Source: CAWHNT01 sp963830775 (GTDB taxonomy: Bacteria > Pseudomonadota > Alphaproteobacteria > Geminicoccales > Geminicoccaceae). From it: a stretch of 64,000 nucleotides of DNA. Of the stretch, positions 1 through 8,189 are shown piece by piece. Position 1 is the first letter of the stretch, and each line of letters starts with the position of its first letter. The notes beneath the pieces were generated by a model, which did no database searches, was not told where the DNA came from, and saw only the letters and a program-made list of their open reading frames with translations. The stretch covers positions 62,001-126,000 of the forward strand of contig CAWHNT010000032.1 of the NCBI GenBank assembly GCA_963830775.1, written 5' to 3'. A program made the position numbers and the translations under genes.

Positions 1-846
1 GCGTTGGCGCAGGTCGAAGCACGCGGGGAGCTCGACTTCGCCTACGATTTCGCGATGCCGGTCGCAGCCAAGACCACGATGCACCTCATCGGCATCGATC
101 CCGAGCAGTGGCAACTCTACATGCTGTCCGCGCACCAGGCCTCGCTGCTCCCCACCGACCACCCTGACTACCCGATCGACCAGATCAAGAAAGTCCAACA
201 ACTCATGCGCGAACGCCTCGCCGAGCGCCGCGCGCAGCCGCGTAACGACATCGTCAGCGCATTGGCCACCGGCACGGCACTCGGGCGGCCGCTCAGCGAG
301 GACGAGCAGATCGGCATGCTGTCAGCCGCGATCTTCGGCGGTTTCGGCACCGTGATGTCGGCGACGCTGAGCGCGCTGCTGTGGCTCGAAGATCAGCCCG
401 CGATCCGCGCGCAGCTGTTGCAGGAAGACGCGATGATCGACCGTTTCAGCGAGGAGATCCTGCGCCTGAATCCGCCGAACCACGGCACCGCCCGCACGCT
501 CGGCGAGGATCTGGAGCTGCACGGTCAGCAGCTGAAGAAGGGCGACCGCGTGCTGCTCTCCTGGGTAGCAGCCAACCGCGATCCCGCTGTGTTCGAATGC
601 CCGGACGAGCTGCGCCTGGATCGGCCCAACAGCAAGGCGCATTTCACGTTCGGCGGCGGCGAGCACCGCTGCCTGGGCGCACCGCTCGCGCGCATCGAGA
701 TGCGGCTAATGATCCGCGCGGTACTCACACGTCTACCCGACTACCGCATCGAACGCGAGCGTCTACGCTACTACCCCTCCTTCGCGAACACCGCTGGCAT
801 CGCGAGCATGCCCGCACGCTTCACACCAACCCGGCGCGAATCTTGA
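1..846 (+). CDS. Cytochrome P450, 3' part (5' end outside window)
   Basis: Heme monooxygenase of the soluble bacterial CYP type. Seen: the heme-binding loop FGGGEHRCLGAPLAR with its cysteine ligand near the C-terminus, the K-helix ExxR in EEILR, and an I-helix segment GGFGTVMSA that keeps the threonine but has Gly where most CYPs have an acidic residue. About 280 of the usual 400 residues are present, so roughly 120 N-terminal residues lie left of the window; the apparent start near position 4 is not a real start. It is followed 7 bp later by the toroid protein gene, so the two are probably cotranscribed. A ferredoxin reductase that could supply electrons is encoded at 24197-25456; no ferredoxin gene is visible. 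The substrate is unknown; the context suggests a terpenoid-like compound. Confidence 0.9.
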   Translation, partial: ALAQVEARGELDFAYDFAMPVAAKTTMHLIGIDPEQWQLYMLSAHQASLLPTDHPDYPIDQIKKVQQLMRERLAERRAQPRNDIVSALATGTALGRPLSEDEQIGMLSAAIFGGFGTVMSATLSALLWLEDQPAIRAQLLQEDAMIDRFSEEILRLNPPNHGTARTLGEDLELHGQQLKKGDRVLLSWVAANRDPAVFECPDELRLDRPNSKAHFTFGGGEHRCLGAPLARIEMRLMIRAVLTRLPDYRIERERLRYYPSFANTAGIASMPARFTPTRRES

Positions 847-853
847 AAAAATC

Positions 854-1918
854 ATGGCCATTCCAATCGATACCAAGCTCTCATCTGTTGAGCAGGCAAC
901 CGTGCACGCACGTACAGCTCGCGACCGTGGAGTGGACTGGCTTCTGCGTCACATCGACTCTCACGGCGAGCCCGTGGGCGCTCGCGAACGCAACGGATGG
1001 GCGCGTGTCCCCTGGGCGCTCACCATCTGCGGCGAGAGTGCTACCGCAGCGAAAGTCATCGCTTGGTCCGAGCGCGAACAACTCGCCGCCGACGGCGGCT
1101 TTGCGCCGGGTCCGGCGCTGGGATCTGGACGTTTCTTGGCCTACCCGCTCGCGCACTTCGCCATTGGTGCTTGGTTGCTCGAACGCTTTGACACTGCGCT
1201 ATCCACATTCAAAGCGCTGCGGCGGATACAGGACCCCGCGACAGGAGGGTTCCCCATCGCGCCACCACGCGACCGCACGACCGATCTGTCCGATCTTCTC
1301 TCGACCGCACAAGCAGGTCTTGCTGCCGTCATCGCCGGCCAGGACGATATCGCCGACGGCGCTTATCGCTGGATCACGGAACTGCTGCAGGCACAACCCG
1401 CCGATGCGGGAACTCGTCTTTATACATTCCGCCAGGGCGCCCGCCTGTTGACGACACCGGAACCCTCGCTGGAATGGCTGGCGATCACCGACTTCGCCAA
1501 GCCACGGCAGAGCTATTACACGCCGGGTATGGCCGCGGTGTTCCTGGCCGCGTACGCGCAGCGCAAACGCACGCGCGAACCGCTGGCGGCAGCCTCGGCC
1601 CTACTTGAACGCAACATTCACGGCTGTGTTGAGCAGTACAGCGATCTCGAATCTGTGCAGCTCTGCAAGTTCGGCTGGGGGGTAGCCGCGATGTACGCGG
1701 CCGATAGCGATCCGTCGTGGATACCGCACCTATCGCGCATGACGGACTGGTTCATCGCGCGTCAGGCCGTCGACGGTTCCTGGGCACCGTCGACGTTCGT
1801 GCAGACTCGGCCGAGCGATATCGATCGGCTGACCAAGACAGCCGAGCACGTGATGGAAATCAACGCCATCCTTGCAGCGCTCGGAACTGCGCAGGTTCGG
1901 TCGAGCGGACACAAATGA
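854..1918 (+). CDS. Alpha/alpha-toroid protein with QW-like motifs (terpenoid cyclase-like fold)
   Basis: A 354-residue protein with no signal peptide or clear membrane segment. Seen: repeated helical blocks with two QW-like segments, QDPATGGFP (about residues 129-137) and RQAVDGSWAPS (about 303-313), of the kind that mark alpha/alpha toroids such as squalene-hopene cyclases and prenyltransferase subunits. No DxDD or DDxxD cyclase motif is evident, so cyclase activity is not claimed. It starts 7 bp after the P450 stop, implying a shared transcript and pathway. The linalool dehydratase family also has an (alpha/alpha) barrel, so a role in hydration, dehydration or isomerisation of a terpenoid is possible but is inference. 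Confidence 0.6.
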   Translation: MAIPIDTKLSSVEQATVHARTARDRGVDWLLRHIDSHGEPVGARERNGWARVPWALTICGESATAAKVIAWSEREQLAADGGFAPGPALGSGRFLAYPLAHFAIGAWLLERFDTALSTFKALRRIQDPATGGFPIAPPRDRTTDLSDLLSTAQAGLAAVIAGQDDIADGAYRWITELLQAQPADAGTRLYTFRQGARLLTTPEPSLEWLAITDFAKPRQSYYTPGMAAVFLAAYAQRKRTREPLAAASALLERNIHGCVEQYSDLESVQLCKFGWGVAAMYAADSDPSWIPHLSRMTDWFIARQAVDGSWAPSTFVQTRPSDIDRLTKTAEHVMEINAILAALGTAQVRSSGHK

Positions 1919-1968
1919 AAAGCATGCACGCTCGATGACGCCAGACCACAAACGTATTGAGCAACGAT

Positions 1969-2814
1969 CTACTGACCGACTCTATCCTGGCCCGGCGCGC
2001 CTGATGCGCGCTGCAGCAGCTTGCGCTCTCCGAGCTTGGAACGTTTCAGAAAGTCGAGGGACCGTTCCATGTATCGTGACCAGAAGCTGGCCGCTTCGTC
2101 CGTCTTGCCCTTCTGCAGCAGATCGCAGAGTGCGCTGTACCCGACCACAGTCTTGGCCATGTTCTTCTGCAACGAGTCCGCATGAGCGGTCGTCTCCGCC
2201 GAAAGTATCGTCGCGTAGGTGTCGTCGGATATCGATTGAATGATGCCGACCAGCAGCGCAATGGCGCGATTGCCTGAGGCACGCGCAAGCGCCTCATGGA
2301 AACGATTCGTGCCGGAAACAACGTCATGATATCGCTGCTCTGCAAGGGCCGCCTTCATGCTGTCGACGCATTCGCGCAGATGTGCGATCGCATCGGCCCG
2401 CGCCCGGCCCTTGAGCCCACGAACGATCGCGGGCTCGAAGAACATGCGTGCTTCATGCAGGTCGCCCATCGTCACGCCTTCGGACACCAGCATGAAGTTC
2501 GCGTACTCGGCAGCTTTCTGCACGCTCGGCCCGAGGACGAGGGCGCCCGAGCGCATGCCTCGACCGACGGTGATCAGGGACTCTGCTTCAAGGATGCGCA
2601 ACGCTTCGCGCAGGGTGGGCCTTGACACGCTGAAGAGCGACAATAGCTTGCTTTCAGGCGCCAGCATCGAGCCCGACTTGATCTTGCCGGACACGATCTG
2701 CTCGCGCAGGCGCGCCGCCACTAGATGGGACAACTTCGGCAGGCGAAGCTCGTCCGCGAGCGAAGCCAGGTGACCCAGCCCTCCCATCTCGGTCTCCCCT
2801 CCATTCTTGGCCAT
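1969..2814 (-). CDS. GntR-family transcriptional regulator, FadR subfamily
   Basis: DNA-binding repressor or activator with an N-terminal winged helix-turn-helix (about residues 22-95, including SKLLSLFSVSRPTLREALRILEAE) and an all-helical C-terminal FCD ligand domain. The longer frame upstream contains an unrelated hydrophobic stretch; the ATG at 2814 is preferred because AAGGGAG precedes it at good spacing. The gene is convergent with the toroid gene and divergent from the maoC-SDR-dioxygenase operon starting at 2964, the classic layout of a local regulator. Candidate operators lie at 2837-2866 and 3492-3510. FCD regulators usually bind small organic acids or acyl-CoAs; the ligand here is unknown. 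Confidence 0.9.
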   Translation of the reverse strand: MAKNGGETEMGGLGHLASLADELRLPKLSHLVAARLREQIVSGKIKSGSMLAPESKLLSLFSVSRPTLREALRILEAESLITVGRGMRSGALVLGPSVQKAAEYANFMLVSEGVTMGDLHEARMFFEPAIVRGLKGRARADAIAHLRECVDSMKAALAEQRYHDVVSGTNRFHEALARASGNRAIALLVGIIQSISDDTYATILSAETTAHADSLQKNMAKTVVGYSALCDLLQKGKTDEAASFWSRYMERSLDFLKRSKLGERKLLQRASGAPGQDRVGQ

Positions 2815-2836
2815 TGCAGCTCCCTTCTGTGTGCAC

Positions 2837-2866
2837 TTACCGGTAAAGTGGTCAATTACGCTAACC
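2837..2866. promoter_or_regulatory. Candidate operator: palindrome plus CGCTAACC half-site
   Basis: In the divergent GntR/maoC promoter region there is a perfect 10-bp palindrome TTACCGGTAA (2837-2846) and 12 bp on a CGCTAACC motif (2859-2866). The latter matches one arm of the perfect inverted repeat at 3492-3510. Autoregulation by the GntR protein is inferred. Confidence 0.45.
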
Positions 2867-2963
2867 TCGATAACTAATTTACGCAGAATCAAACACAAAA
2901 TAAAGAGCAAGGCGTATAAAGGCAGTACCTTGAAACGCCATTGGCATGTCGAGGCCACATCAG

Positions 2964-3446
2964 ATGTCGACGCACGCATCGAGGGAGCGGGCGCTGGTCA
3001 CGCTCGAGCAACTTGCACAATCCCTGGGTTCGACAATCGGCATTTCGGATTGGGTGCACATTGACCAGACCATCATCGATCAGTTTGCCGGCGTGACAGG
3101 GGATGACGCCTTCATCCACCTCGACCCCGAACGCGCCGCAGCCACCCGGTTCCACGGGACCATCGCTCACGGCCTGCTGACCCTGTCCCTGCTTCCACGA
3201 CTGTTTCGCGCAGCCACGCCGCAGCTCGACGGCACCCGTATGAGCGTGAACTATGGATTCGATCGCGTGCGTTTTATTACACCGGTCCCGGTGAACTCCC
3301 GCGTCCGCGCTCAGTTTGACCTGAACGAAATCTCCGCACCCAAGCCAGGGTTTCATCGCATTGCCTACGATGTAAGGGTCGACCTGGAGCATGCCTCTGC
3401 CCCTGCCGTAACCGCCCGATGGTTGCTCGGACACTGGATGAAATAA
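2964..3446 (+). CDS. MaoC-like (R)-specific enoyl-CoA hydratase/dehydratase
   Basis: Hot-dog-fold hydratase of the MaoC/NodN type, about 160 residues. Seen: the family core DQFAGVTGDDAFIHLDPERA followed by GTIAHGLLTLSLLP; the Asp and His of this region form the usual hydratase catalytic pair. An ATG at 2946 is also possible, but the ATG at 2964 has GAGG about 10 nt upstream. It is the first gene of the plus-strand operon regulated from the GntR side. The likely role is water addition to, or removal from, a 2-enoyl-CoA intermediate in the local catabolic route. Confidence 0.85.
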   Translation: MSTHASRERALVTLEQLAQSLGSTIGISDWVHIDQTIIDQFAGVTGDDAFIHLDPERAAATRFHGTIAHGLLTLSLLPRLFRAATPQLDGTRMSVNYGFDRVRFITPVPVNSRVRAQFDLNEISAPKPGFHRIAYDVRVDLEHASAPAVTARWLLGHWMK

Positions 3447-3491
3447 CCCGCAGCCGGGGGCTTGCGTTGGTGGCAGTTTGCATTTACATAG

Positions 3492-3510
3492 TCGCTAACC
3501 TGGTTAGCGA
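3492..3510. promoter_or_regulatory. Perfect 19-bp inverted repeat, candidate operator
   Basis: TCGCTAACC-T-GGTTAGCGA is a perfect 9+1+9 inverted repeat in the 83-bp gap between the maoC stop and the SDR start at 3530. It has no following T-run, so an operator is more likely than a terminator. Its arm recurs at 2859-2866 and, minus one base, at 25508-25515. Confidence 0.6.
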
Positions 3511-3529
3511 TGTAGGAGTCAGGGAAAGC

Positions 3530-4315
3530 ATGAGCAACAGCGGTGACCTGGACGGTCGAGTCGCAATAGTGACCGGAGCCAGTTACGGATTGGGGCGGGC
3601 TATCACTGAGGAGCTCGCCCGCAGGGGCGCGCGCATCATGCTGACCGACATCCTCGCAGACCGCATCGAGGCGACAACTCGTGAGTTGGCGGATTCCGGC
3701 TGTCACGTGGATCACACGTTGCTGGATGTCACGCAGCGGCCTTCCGTCAAGGCCGCGATCCAACGGGCCATTGAGCGATTCGGGTGCTTGGACATCTTGG
3801 TGAACAACGCGGGCTGGTCCAGGGTCATGAAGCCGCTGCGGGAACTCACCGCGGAGGACTGGGACATGTACATGGATATCAACGTCCGCGGGAACCTTTT
3901 CTGCATCCAGGAAGCCGCAGAAGCGATGATCGCTCGAGGACAAGGCGGTCGTATCGTCTCCATCGCCTCGACCGCCGCGACCAAGCCCTACAAGCGCGCC
4001 GCGGCGTATTGCACGAGCAAGTCAGCAATCCCGATGCTCGTGAAGGCCGCTGCGCTCGAACTCGGCGAGTTCGGGATCACAGTCAATTGCGTGGCGCCCG
4101 GCCCGACGACCACTGAGACCAACCTCGCCCACAGCTCGGGTGCCACCGACCCGAAGATGGGCGAGGAGAAACGCCGCCGCGAAGCGATGATTCCCCTGGG
4201 CAAGAACGATCCGATCGACATCGCGACGGCTGTCGCCTACTTCGCGTCGCCGGCCGCACGACGCGTGACTGGACAGATGCTAGTCGTCGAAGGCGGCGGG
4301 ATGCTGCTGTCGTGA
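3530..4315 (+). CDS. Short-chain dehydrogenase/reductase
   Basis: Classical NAD(P)-dependent SDR, about 261 residues. Seen: the cofactor motif TGASYGLG near the N-terminus, NNAG at about residues 87-90, the catalytic Ser in SIAS and YCTSK (Tyr-x3-Lys), and the C-terminal TGQMLVVEGGG. The frame runs back into the maoC gene, but the ATG at 3530 after AGGGAAAG gives the normal SDR N-terminus. It overlaps the next SDR gene by 4 bp, so they are translationally coupled. It probably oxidises an alcohol or diol intermediate; the substrate is unknown. Confidence 0.9.
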   Translation: MSNSGDLDGRVAIVTGASYGLGRAITEELARRGARIMLTDILADRIEATTRELADSGCHVDHTLLDVTQRPSVKAAIQRAIERFGCLDILVNNAGWSRVMKPLRELTAEDWDMYMDINVRGNLFCIQEAAEAMIARGQGGRIVSIASTAATKPYKRAAAYCTSKSAIPMLVKAAALELGEFGITVNCVAPGPTTTETNLAHSSGATDPKMGEEKRRREAMIPLGKNDPIDIATAVAYFASPAARRVTGQMLVVEGGGMLLS

Positions 4316-5097
4316 GCAACCGTCAGGAACTGCTGCGACTGTTCTCACTGCCCGGCAAAGTTGCGGTCGTCACTGGCGGCGCCTCAGGGATCGGCAAAGG
4401 GATCTCACGTCTGTTGGCTGATGCCGGCGCCAAGGTCGTCGTCGCGGACCGAGACCTCGAAGGAGCGCAGGACGTCGCACGGGAACTGGGCGAAGGCAGC
4501 GTTGCGATCGGATTCGAGCTGGCGGACGAAGACTCCATTGTGAGGCTGTTCAACGAAATGGCGGACACTCTCGGCCGGGTTGACATCCTGGTCAACAACG
4601 CCGGCATCTATCCGAAGTACTCCCTCGATGCGGTCGGGGCAACTGACTGGCAGCAAATGCAGAACATCAATGTGTGGGGATGCTTCGTCGCACTACGCGA
4701 AGCAGCCCGAATCATGCGTCGCAGCGGCAAAGGCGGTCGCATTGTGAACATCTCGTCGATTGGCGGACTGCGGACCGCGGTCAACGACCAGATCGCTTAC
4801 AACGCGTCCAAGGCCGCGTTGGACTCGATCACCCAATCGGCTGCGCTGGAGTTGGCACGGGACAACATCTTAGTGAACTCCATTCTTCCTGGCGCCGTTC
4901 GACCGCTCGATCCAAAGCCTAAGTCAGCAGGCCATACCGCCCCCACGGGTCCCCTCTTGGATCATGGGCGTATCTTGCTGCAGCGACCTGCGCTGGCTGA
5001 AGAGATTGCGGCGCCGGTCCTGATGCTCGTAAGCGCGGCCGGCGGCTACATCACTGGACAGTCGATCGTCATCGACGGCGGCTTCTCGGTTTCCTGA
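4312..5097 (+). CDS. Short-chain dehydrogenase/reductase
   Basis: Second classical SDR of the operon, 261 residues, starting with GTG that overlaps the upstream TGA (GTGA). Seen: TGGASGIGKG cofactor motif, NNAGIYP, catalytic Ser in ISSIGG, YNASK (Tyr-x3-Lys), and TGQSIVIDGG near the end. It is only moderately similar to the SDR before it, so the two probably act on successive or different intermediates. Beside a ring-hydroxylating dioxygenase, one of them could be a cis-diol dehydrogenase; that is inference. Confidence 0.9.
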   Translation: MSNRQELLRLFSLPGKVAVVTGGASGIGKGISRLLADAGAKVVVADRDLEGAQDVARELGEGSVAIGFELADEDSIVRLFNEMADTLGRVDILVNNAGIYPKYSLDAVGATDWQQMQNINVWGCFVALREAARIMRRSGKGGRIVNISSIGGLRTAVNDQIAYNASKAALDSITQSAALELARDNILVNSILPGAVRPLDPKPKSAGHTAPTGPLLDHGRILLQRPALAEEIAAPVLMLVSAAGGYITGQSIVIDGGFSVS

Positions 5098-5106
5098 GGA
5101 ATTCGC

Positions 5107-6210
5107 ATGACCGAACGCTCACCCTATCGGATCTCCATCTATCACAACTGGGCGCTGCGACTGCAACTACTGATCGATTGGGAAGATGCGGCGCGGCTCG
5201 CGTTCGAGGAAGCCTACGAGAGCGGCCTGATCGATCGCCCGGTCGAACTCATCTCACGTGATGTGTGGGGCGCACCGAACGGCTCCGCGCTCGAAGTGGG
5301 CAAGGTGATGCGCGAAATCGTCGCGAAGGATCGCGTGCACGGGATGATCGGGCTCGCCATGACCGAGGATTGCGCCTTTCTGCGCGATGAGATCAACACG
5401 AAGCTCAAGATTCCGGTGCTCAGTTTCTCCGCGACCATCGGCTTCGATGGCCTCTATTGTTTTCAGACGCAATGCGGCACGTTCTACGACGAAGCGGTCG
5501 TGATCGCAACCTTCCTGCGCGCACAAGGGCACGAAGCGATCGCAATGATGCACGACACGTCTTTTCAGGGAGAGGAGTTCGGTGAGGCGCTGCGCGGCGC
5601 AGCGCACCGTGTCGGGCTACAGATCGCGACGAGCGCACCGGTGAATGCTTTTGCGACCGAAGAAGAACTATTGGGGAAACTCGAGCAGGCGCGACGGTCC
5701 GGCGTCGGCGCATTCGCGTACGTCGGTATGGGCGGACAGTTCAAGCAACTGGCGTCCGCATTCCGAAAGATCGACTGGAACCCGCTGCGCATGACGGGAA
5801 TGACGCTGTGCGGATCAAACCCTGGGTTCGATGGCCCAGGACCGTACGAAGGCTGGTACGGTCTTGAACAGTTTCACGAGCACAACCCCGTCTTCAACGC
5901 GATGGCCAGGTCATTTCATAAGCGTTTTGGCCGCAACGGCGCGCACACGTGGGCGGCCCATGGTTATGACGAGGGACGCGTCATGGCGCTGGCGTTGGCA
6001 CAGGCGAATCCTCCCTCCCCTTCGGGCATCGCTCGCGCCATCGAGAGCATACGCATGCTGCCGGCGGCAGTTGGGGGGCCGGGAAACCACATCAGTTTCG
6101 GACCATTCGACCACCGCGGCTACAAGGGTGACTTCTTCGCCATCCGCCGCATCATTGAAGGCCGCAATGAGCTGATCGGCGTGCCCTCGCAATTCATCGC
6201 ATCGCTGTGA
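5107..6210 (+). CDS. Type I periplasmic-binding-fold protein without signal peptide
   Basis: A 367-residue protein related to branched-chain amino-acid/amide substrate-binding proteins (LivJ/AmiC-like). Seen: two-lobe type I features such as VHGMIGLAMTEDCAFLRDEI, IPVLSFSAT, and the late AAHGYDEGRVMALAL segment. The N-terminus (MTERSPYRISIYHN) has no hydrophobic signal peptide, so the protein is predicted to be cytoplasmic, as in the AmiC amide sensor. No ABC permease or ATPase gene is in the operon. It may be a ligand sensor or carrier. It is followed 10 bp later by a paralogue. Confidence 0.75.
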   Translation: MTERSPYRISIYHNWALRLQLLIDWEDAARLAFEEAYESGLIDRPVELISRDVWGAPNGSALEVGKVMREIVAKDRVHGMIGLAMTEDCAFLRDEINTKLKIPVLSFSATIGFDGLYCFQTQCGTFYDEAVVIATFLRAQGHEAIAMMHDTSFQGEEFGEALRGAAHRVGLQIATSAPVNAFATEEELLGKLEQARRSGVGAFAYVGMGGQFKQLASAFRKIDWNPLRMTGMTLCGSNPGFDGPGPYEGWYGLEQFHEHNPVFNAMARSFHKRFGRNGAHTWAAHGYDEGRVMALALAQANPPSPSGIARAIESIRMLPAAVGGPGNHISFGPFDHRGYKGDFFAIRRIIEGRNELIGVPSQFIASL

Positions 6211-6220
6211 GAGACGATCC

Positions 6221-7318
6221 ATGACCGCGCAACGCACTCAGCATCAGGGCAACAGCCGCCACTCGGTGATCGTGCCCTATCGAATCGGATTGTTACTCGA
6301 TCGCAAGGATCAGGCGCACCGCGATCTCCACGACGGTCTGGTTCTCGCGATCGAAGAGGCGCGCGTTCAGGGAGAGCTGGACCGCGACATCAAGGTCGAA
6401 GTGCGCGAGACGGCGGGCGCCCCGGAGGGATCGGTGCTCGACGCGATCGGCGACTGGCAGGAACTGACCCGCGACGGGATGCTCATGGCAGTGGTCGGCC
6501 CATTCGAGGCCGACAATGGAAGTGCGCTCACGGAGGCGATCGATGCAGCGGGTCTGCCGACGATTACCTACTCGGCAAGCGACGACTACAGCGGGCGATT
6601 CGTCTTCCAACTCCCCTTCGGTCACGCTGCCGACGTGATCCATCGTCTCCTCGATCATGCAGCCGCCGCCAGCGCGCAGCGCCCGGTGCTGGTGCATGAA
6701 GCTCAGTCGCGCGGCAGATTGCTCGCTGCAGAGTTCAGGCGCGTTGCGTGGCAACGGCGTATGGCGCGTGTCGATACTCTCGAGTGCGATGCGTCGCTGT
6801 CCGCGAACTTGCGCCGCTTGCTACCCGATGCGGTGCTCTATCTCGGCGGATGGAATCACGAGGTCGTCGATAGAGCCTGCAAGGCCGCTGGCATCTCACC
6901 ATTGCGGCTCACCGGCAGCGAAATCATCCATGCGCATTCTGTGCTCGGGCGCGCAACCACCCTTGAGGGTTGGATCGGAACCAGCCTCGTCGATCCTGCC
7001 AACCGCGCGTTCTTGAAGTTCGTACGCGCTTTCGAGACACGCTACCGACGCAGGGCGGATCATGCCTATGCTGCGGTCGGATACGACATCGGGCGGATTC
7101 TCAGCCTCGTGCTCTCAGTCGTTCGGCCACCTTCGCCCGAAGGTGTCCGTGCGGGACTTGACCGCCTCCGAATGGTGCCCTCGGCTTCGGGCGCTGCCGG
7201 CACCGTGATCAGTTTTGCGCCCTACGATCATCGTGGATTCAAGGGTGATCCACTCGTGCTCAGCTGCGTCCGCAACCACACACTGGTGCCACTCAATGGC
7301 AAGTCAGTGCAGCGCTAG
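6221..7318 (+). CDS. Type I periplasmic-binding-fold protein, paralogue without signal peptide
   Basis: A 365-residue paralogue of the preceding protein. Shared features include DRDIKVEVRETAGAPEGSVLDAIGDW, VGPFEADNGSALTEAID, and the near-identical C-terminal pattern ISFAPYDHRGFKGD (ISFGPFDHRGYKGD in the neighbour). It also lacks a signal peptide and any transporter partner. The pair could form a heterodimer or bind two related ligands; AmiC-like sensing is an inference from fold and localisation. Confidence 0.75.
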   Translation: MTAQRTQHQGNSRHSVIVPYRIGLLLDRKDQAHRDLHDGLVLAIEEARVQGELDRDIKVEVRETAGAPEGSVLDAIGDWQELTRDGMLMAVVGPFEADNGSALTEAIDAAGLPTITYSASDDYSGRFVFQLPFGHAADVIHRLLDHAAAASAQRPVLVHEAQSRGRLLAAEFRRVAWQRRMARVDTLECDASLSANLRRLLPDAVLYLGGWNHEVVDRACKAAGISPLRLTGSEIIHAHSVLGRATTLEGWIGTSLVDPANRAFLKFVRAFETRYRRRADHAYAAVGYDIGRILSLVLSVVRPPSPEGVRAGLDRLRMVPSASGAAGTVISFAPYDHRGFKGDPLVLSCVRNHTLVPLNGKSVQR

Positions 7319-7324
7319 TCGTCT

Positions 7325-8062
7325 ATGGGCCTACTGACTCAAACTCACGGCCAGGTCTGTGAGATCACGCTCGACTGGCCGAGTGTGCGCAATGCGCTCG
7401 GCCCGGCAGAGGGTCGCGAACTGCGCTTAGCGCTGGAGTCGGCCAGCAATGACGATCGCGTCGGCGCGATCGTGCTGTCTGCAAACGGCGAAGCCTTCTG
7501 CGCAGGTGGAAATCTTCCAGAGATCGTCCGCCTGGCCGCGGCGGGACCCGACTCGGTACGCGATACCATCTACTCAGAGTTTCAGGGTGTCTTCCGCGCG
7601 ATCCGTTCGAGCGTTGTCCCGGTCATCGCTGCCGTCGACGGGCCTGCTGTCGGTGTCGGTTGTGATCTCGCGATTGCGGGGAGCGCAACTTTCATCGGCA
7701 TCAACGGCTGGATTGCGCAGGGATGGATCAAGGCCGGGTTGATTCCCGCGACGGGCGGCACTCTCTACGTGGCCGAGCGCGGCGGTGTCCAGACCGTCTG
7801 GCGACTACTCGCCGCCGATAGGGTCGATGGTCCGACGGCCGAGACCTGGGGACTGGCTATCGCCTGTGAAAATGCCCGTACGGCCGCGATCGAGATGGCC
7901 GCTAAATTTTCCTCTATGCCGCGTGGCGCGCTCAGGGCTATCAGGCGGCTTGCCGGCATCTCGGATCCTGACGAGCATCTGCGCGAGGCCCTCGATGCGC
8001 AGATCGGCTTCATCACGGATCCTAGGTTTGGCGACTTTGCCAACAAGCTGCTTGAGCGCTGA
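7325..8062 (+). CDS. Enoyl-CoA hydratase/isomerase family protein
   Basis: Crotonase-fold enzyme, 245 residues, slightly shorter than typical 260. Seen: the first oxyanion-hole segment NGEAFCAGGNLPEI and the second, DGPAVGVGCDLAIAG. The usual catalytic Glu positions are not clear, so hydratase, isomerase or hydrolase activity cannot be separated. The ATG at 7325 is 7 bp after the previous stop. It acts on a CoA thioester in the local degradation route. Confidence 0.85.
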   Translation: MGLLTQTHGQVCEITLDWPSVRNALGPAEGRELRLALESASNDDRVGAIVLSANGEAFCAGGNLPEIVRLAAAGPDSVRDTIYSEFQGVFRAIRSSVVPVIAAVDGPAVGVGCDLAIAGSATFIGINGWIAQGWIKAGLIPATGGTLYVAERGGVQTVWRLLAADRVDGPTAETWGLAIACENARTAAIEMAAKFSSMPRGALRAIRRLAGISDPDEHLREALDAQIGFITDPRFGDFANKLLER

Positions 8063-8189
8063 TGGAGCGCTACGCATACATGCATGCACTGATATCCACG
8101 CGAACCATCGCAGCAATACGGATCTGGCTCGCACCACGCAAGTCGTGACGGCTCCTATGTGCTGCGACCAATCTCCCAGGGAGAGCACA

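Noticed and set aside
381..1451. A 356-residue plus-strand frame overlapping the P450 and toroid genes
   Set aside because: Out of frame with both recognised proteins and Arg/Pro/Ser-rich, typical of a shadow frame in high-GC DNA.
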